Shown here: positions 59,764 through 64,000 of the stretch, one piece after another | How positions within the stretch are numbered: the stretch's first letter is position 1 | Layout of the letters: the number at the start of each line of letters is the position of its first letter | DNA from: Cymodocea nodosa | Taxonomy: Eukaryota; Streptophyta; Magnoliopsida; Alismatales; Cymodoceaceae | NCBI GenBank assembly: GCA_036874045.1 | Contig: JAZBRI010000011.1 | Coordinates: forward strand, 992,001 to 1,056,000 | DNA: 64,000 nucleotides | Direction of reading: 5' to 3' | Notes under the pieces: model-generated | What the model saw: the letters and a program-made list of their open reading frames with translations, nothing else | What the model was told of the DNA's origin: nothing | Database searches by the model: none | Translations under genes and position numbers: made by a program

Positions 59764-62030
59764 TTATCGACCCCTCCTAAGTATATCACTTATAGCATTA
59801 CATATTTTATCTCCTACATGCCTAATATCATTTCTGATGTCGTTAAGCACTGCATCTAAGTCAGGAGGTAGCTGGGTTTGCTGTTCTACTTGAACTGAAT
59901 AACTTTGTAGTTGTTGTTGTATATGGTCTGTATCAGGTTATTGTTGTTGTTGTCGTTGAGGTTTATGCATGGCCTGGAATTTTTGCAAATCTTTGACATT
60001 AAATGCTCTAATGCCTTTAGTTTCAAAGGGCTAGTCGGATAAATTCAATTGGCTTGCAATGAGTCTACATACAGCATCACCATAAAATAACTTTGAACTC
60101 ATATGCTGTAGTTGAGAAGTGAAAACATCAAACCAATTGATTTGAATTCTATTCAGCAAGCTATAAGTTGCATATAAACAACTTCTACTGACTTCCATAT
60201 TGTGTCCAACTCTCTGAAATAAATTTGCATGCAATATATTTGCAATAAACTTTGCCTCTACATTCAGATTTTCCATTAATCTCATTTCAGAATATACATC
60301 TGGAATTTTTGATAAAGACTGAATGTTCCATTCCAGTTGTCTTATTATGTCAAATCTGTTGGTAACAACAACACCTTCATTCTTTAATCCTAAAACTTCA
60401 AAAATTAACTCAGGAGACAATATAAACTCCTATTCATTTATTTGAGTTTTTAGAAAATTTCCATTCTTGACCAGATTGCTATAAAAAGCTATAATAAGCT
60501 CTATGTATTGCTTCCATTTCGTTCCTACTGGCAAGAATTTAATGAGGCCTTGAAACTCAAATAGATCTCTTATTTCCATCAAATTTCTGAATTTTATTGG
60601 ACGAGCATGTAGAATCTAACATGTAATCAGATTATTGTATTTCTGCAATGCTTCTTCAGATCTAAAATGAATTGCATTACCTTGAATTTTTAATATTGTA
60701 CACAAAGAAGGTGATACCTGAAGCTGTGATTCAGAGTTTAATTCATCTTCAAGAACCTCTTCTTCAAAATGAATGTCATGTTGTTCCTCTTCCAAAATAT
60801 TATCTTGAAGCTGCTCAGGTAAGCTTGATTCTTCAACTTCAACAGTGTTAGGAACATTGTCAATATGCGCAACATTCATCTGTTTAGTCTCTATAGAATG
60901 TTCAGAGTACAATTTTTCCACAAATTCTACAGCTGGTGTATCTGTCTGTAATTGTTCATTTTGTTCAACAGATATTTCCATTGATTCATGCTATGAATTC
61001 TCAGACTCTGCTTCTATAGATTCTGTAGAAGGCTGGTTAACTTTTATCTCTTCTAGAGTCTTAACATTTTCAATATCTACTACTCCAAACAATTCAGCCT
61101 TTGAACTAGTTACTGCCTCAACATTGTCAATTATATCTGCAATAACTTGTTCAATGTCAGGTGCCTAATGCTCTGATTTGTCAATTTCTGCATCATCAGG
61201 ACTTGTACTAATAGAAAAACTTGAGCTCATATTTGACTTGGATTTCTTCTCAAGTTTTCTAGCAAGGGAAAATAAAGTCTCATTATCTTCATCAATTTCA
61301 GTGTGTTCGGAACTGATGAGTTTATCAGATGCACAATAAGGTACAATGTCTAGACATATATTGTCCTTTGGAAATAAATTTTCATCTGATTTTCCTTTTT
61401 CAATAGACTTTGTTTCCTTAGACATAATTTTTCTGACTTTCCTTCTTCTATAACATTTTTGTTTCTCCTTTTCAAGTATTGCTATTTTCTTTTCAAATTG
61501 CTCCATAAAAGTTTTCCGCTTTAATGCTTCTAAGGCACTTTCTATTGCAACGACCTTTCGAAGACTGTCAACTTTTGTTTTGTCTACAATAATATCTGAT
61601 TCTACTTGTTTTGAATATATAGGAGTAGGGATAGTTGATTCATGCTCTTCCTCAATGCATGTAGTCTTGTACCGTTTATAGGAGTTTGAGGAGTTCTATT
61701 TGATGAACCTACACCTTTTTCCAAATATTTTGCATACTGTTCCAAAAATGCAATCTCAGCACATTTCATTCTGTATTCTCTATCATATTTACTTCGAATA
61801 CCCATGTATGTAATACTTGCATCAGTATGTTGAAGTTCTTGTCTAACTTCATCTAATATATCTTGAGAAAAGAAGTAATCTCTATAAAGTTCTTCTAACC
61901 TTTTGTCCACTCGAAATATTTTCTTGAACCAAGTACGTGGAACTTCATCATTCTCTATTTCTTTTCCTTTTGCATCTCTTCTGCTTTTGCCTTTTCCTTT
62001 GCCACGACCTTTGTAGAACTTGGAGACCAT
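59764..62030 (-). pseudogene. ORF3 (env-like) of element F
   Basis: The start MVSKFYKGRGKGKGKSRRDA is at 62030 with the ATG intact. About 125 codons are open (YRDYFFSQDILDEVRQELQ, YMGIRSKYDREYRMKCAEIA), then a one-base deletion near 61652. The other frame runs to the end with stops at 61165, 60991, 60616, about 60432 and 60031. The C-terminal domain is the best preserved in family II: EVLGLKNEGVVVTNRFDIIR, LFQRVGHNMEVSRSCLYATY and INWFDVFTSQLQHMSSKLFYG are open in one piece (60031-60420). The end is DIRHVGDKICNAI...LRRGR. The stops at 60991 and 60616 are shared with the fragment at 52605-53627. The plus-strand frame 60845-61168 is only the shadow of this gene. Confidence 0.86.
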
Positions 62031-63619
62031 CGTCGCAGGTTTTAACAGCAACAAGCGGGAAAGATTTTCTTGACAAAGTTTACAAATAACCTAAGTCCCC
62101 GTGTAATAAGTGTTTAAATAGGGTTTTTAGGCGTATAACTCAACGTGAAGAGAAGTCGGGTTTAGAAATTAAATAAATATTGAATAAAGTTTATTCAATC
62201 AAGGTACCCGAAATATTCAAGTATAACTCGTTGAGTTAACCAACCTAACGAGTAAAACGCTGTCTAGAGGCAGTTTTACACGTTACCTTATCTAACATAA
62301 CGTCTAGTTAGTACACTTAAACAAGTTTCGGATGCTTCCAATTGAAACCTTCCGAAAACAACACACATGCTAAACTTAACATTATCTTGAGAACATTGTG
62401 AACTATTTGAACATTTTGTCCTTTGAATCTAAAATAGTTTATTTGTCTTTTTAAATTATTTCATCAAGATTTTAAGAGGACATTAATTCAGATTAACTAA
62501 GATTTGTATTTTAAAATATATTAATCTGTTTTTGACATTTTTAATGCTCCCCCTACAAATATACTTCAAATACATTCAATGAAAATACAAAATATACTTG
62601 TAGTGACAATAGATGTTAAGTATAACTATACTTTTAAATTTTCTTTTCAAAGACTTCCGTTATCCTGACATCATCAAAAATGATTTCCAGAATCAATTCC
62701 TACTGTATATGAATCAAAACACAACTTTGAACTCAATGCGATTAATTCAAGGAGAATAAAAGAATGTATCTCAAATAAACGTTTTCAAAAGTACTAATGT
62801 TGATTCAATAAATCAGTAGTCATATTGGTAGAAACTATATGTGATTCAAAGATATCTGTAATTAATGAAACAACTTCTTCTTTTCAAGACAGTAAATATT
62901 GATAATTTTCTTTAAAAGTTAGTTTGAAAAGCTTGAATCATACAGGAGCTTTCTAATGTACCCGTGTAATGAGCTTTCAGTCAACAATCCCAGATCTGAT
63001 CAGGACCTTAGGTTGCTAGATTTAAAGAATCTTTTTTTAGGACAACAATCCTTACATACCTATCTGCTCAAGTACAAAAGGCTCGTGATCAAACTGATCA
63101 ATAAACTCTCAAAGATTTTCACTTTGTAAGCACTTTTCATTTTAAGCATAGTATATATGTATTCCATTAATACAGATGCAATAAAACACAAATCTCATAC
63201 AATTTTCACTTCTATGATTGTACTGAGAATATGAATCAGTTTCAATAAGCTTATACTTTTGATTAACAGTTTAAGATGAGTTACATATAACTTATTCTAC
63301 AAGTTTAATCAATTAAGTCAAATTTATGCATGATTATATGCATTTTCCTTGATTCAAAGAAAACATTTAATCAAAATTTCAGAATGTCAGAAGTATTTAA
63401 TGTTTTTCATTTACACTTCCACTTAAAATCGTAAAAACTATTAAAATTGATAAACTACTTAAAATCAATAAGATACTACTATGATTTTACAATAAATACA
63501 TAGTATCTTAAGCAGCAGTTTAGATATTACTTTAGATATTTATAATAAGTATATAATATCTATGAGGTGAACAACATCATCAACAATATTTATCTTTTTT
63601 TATGTGGAGTTTTAGCATT
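62031..63619 (-). other. Spacer between pol and ORF3 of element F
   Basis: Matches the spacers of B and D throughout. The purine tract (GTAGGGGGAGC, minus strand) is at 62545-62556. AACTCGTTGAGTTAACC motifs lie at about 62225. No gene. Confidence 0.77.
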
Positions 63620-63748
63620 TTACACATCACATAGTCTACAAATACCTAAATTTAATCTAATGTTTTACAAAGACTTCTTCATTAATTAAACCATTTAGAA
63701 ATGCACTCTTTACATCCATTTTGATGTTGTTTGCTCCTGCAACACAAA
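63620..63748 (-). pseudogene. pol scraps of element F
   Basis: Three short pieces joined: the first bases after gag (about 63720-63748, to SKW), a small RT piece (DVKSAFLNGLINEEVFVK, about 63668-63720), and the last codons of RNase H (RLNLGICRL then TAA at 63620). Protease, integrase, RT core and RNase H are gone. The first join has ATGGAT on both sides and the second AACA. It represents two separate deletions in one copy. Confidence 0.9.
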
Positions 63749-64000
63749 TTAAGAAAAACTTTTTCTTGGTACCCAATGTTGTTGAGCACCAAGTTCATTA
63801 AACGCATATTTCTTCTTTTTGTTTAAAAATAGTTTAACATTATCATTTATATTCTTATTAGTTGTAAGTACTATTGATTTATCATTAGCTTCATACTCAC
63901 ATATAGCATTATTACTTTTGCAATCATTCTTTTTGTTTTCAGATGTACTATAATCAAGACCAAACATATTTTTATCAGATGTTAATTTATTTTGGTCATG
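63749..64000 (-). pseudogene. gag C-terminus of element F, continuing past the window
   Basis: The last 72 codons are open (FGLDYSTSENKKNDCKSNNAI, LNKKKKYAFNELGAQQHWVP) and end RKSFS with TAA at 63749-63751, the same stop as in B and D. The upstream part, including the knuckle, is outside the window. Confidence 0.85.

Larger units (their letters stand above)
58900..64000 (-). mobile_element. Element F: family II element with almost no pol, continuing past the window
   Basis: Minus strand: gag end at the window edge, about 130 bases of pol scraps, spacer, ORF3, polypurine tracts and the first 370 bases of the 3' LTR. The LTR is cut by element E2's boundary at about 58900. Its 5' LTR and most of gag lie beyond 64000. 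Confidence 0.88.

Noticed and set aside
60845-61168. Ser/Thr/Ile-rich ORF on the plus strand, with a similar one at 46403-46726 (minus)
   Set aside because: Exact antisense of the acidic middle of ORF3 in F and D. The similarity of the two follows from the similarity of ORF3, and the region is not otherwise gene-like.

Overview
The window is flowering-plant repeat DNA, AT-rich and without a recognisable host gene, rRNA or tRNA gene. Almost every stretch can be assigned to nested, decayed Ty1/copia LTR retrotransposons that look like the plant-specific Sirevirus lineage. The signs are: a primer-binding site matching or nearly matching TGGTATCAGAGC just inside the LTR, repeated polypurine tracts (AAAAAGGGGGAGAT type) before the 3' LTR, a long gag with a CCHC knuckle and helical tail, copia-order pol, and in two of three families a third ORF between pol and the 3' LTR (ORF3, 'env-like').

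Three families recur. Family I (LTR about 1.2-1.3 kb, TGTTAGG...CCTACA): elements A and G, a solo LTR and an LTR fragment. Family II (LTR about 1.66-1.74 kb, TGTTGAG...CCTACA): elements B, D, F and K, a solo LTR and loose gag and ORF3 pieces. Family III (LTR up to 1.8 kb, TGTTAGAAC...CCTAACA): E1, E2, a solo LTR and a split LTR. Family III shows no ORF3 between pol and its 3' LTR. A fourth unit, X, is a 2186-bp insertion with a 5-bp target duplication (X1) and a partial inverted copy (X2).

Layout: 1-8407 element A (+); 8408-19189 element B (-), inserted in a family I LTR whose remnant is 19190-19891; 19892-26283 element K (+), its ORF3 split by X1 (20615-22800); 26284-29736 a family III LTR (-) split by a family III solo LTR and a family I solo LTR; 29737-36957 element G (+), its gag split by a family II solo LTR; 36958-38790 X2; 38791-48054 element D (+), fused to a second gag fragment (48055-49343); 49344-52604 element E1 (-), fused to an ORF3 fragment (52605-53627); 53628-58899 element E2 (-); 58900-64000 element F (-), running off the window.

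No gene here is intact; every coding region carries stops, frameshifts or deletions. The most striking pattern is that B, D, F and G have each lost most of pol by a different internal deletion while keeping gag, the end of pol and (in B, D, F) ORF3, and E2 has lost most of integrase. The window therefore looks like an archive of non-autonomous Sirevirus derivatives. Coordinates of junctions inside homologous repeats are good to a few bases; family names I-III, X and element letters are local labels.
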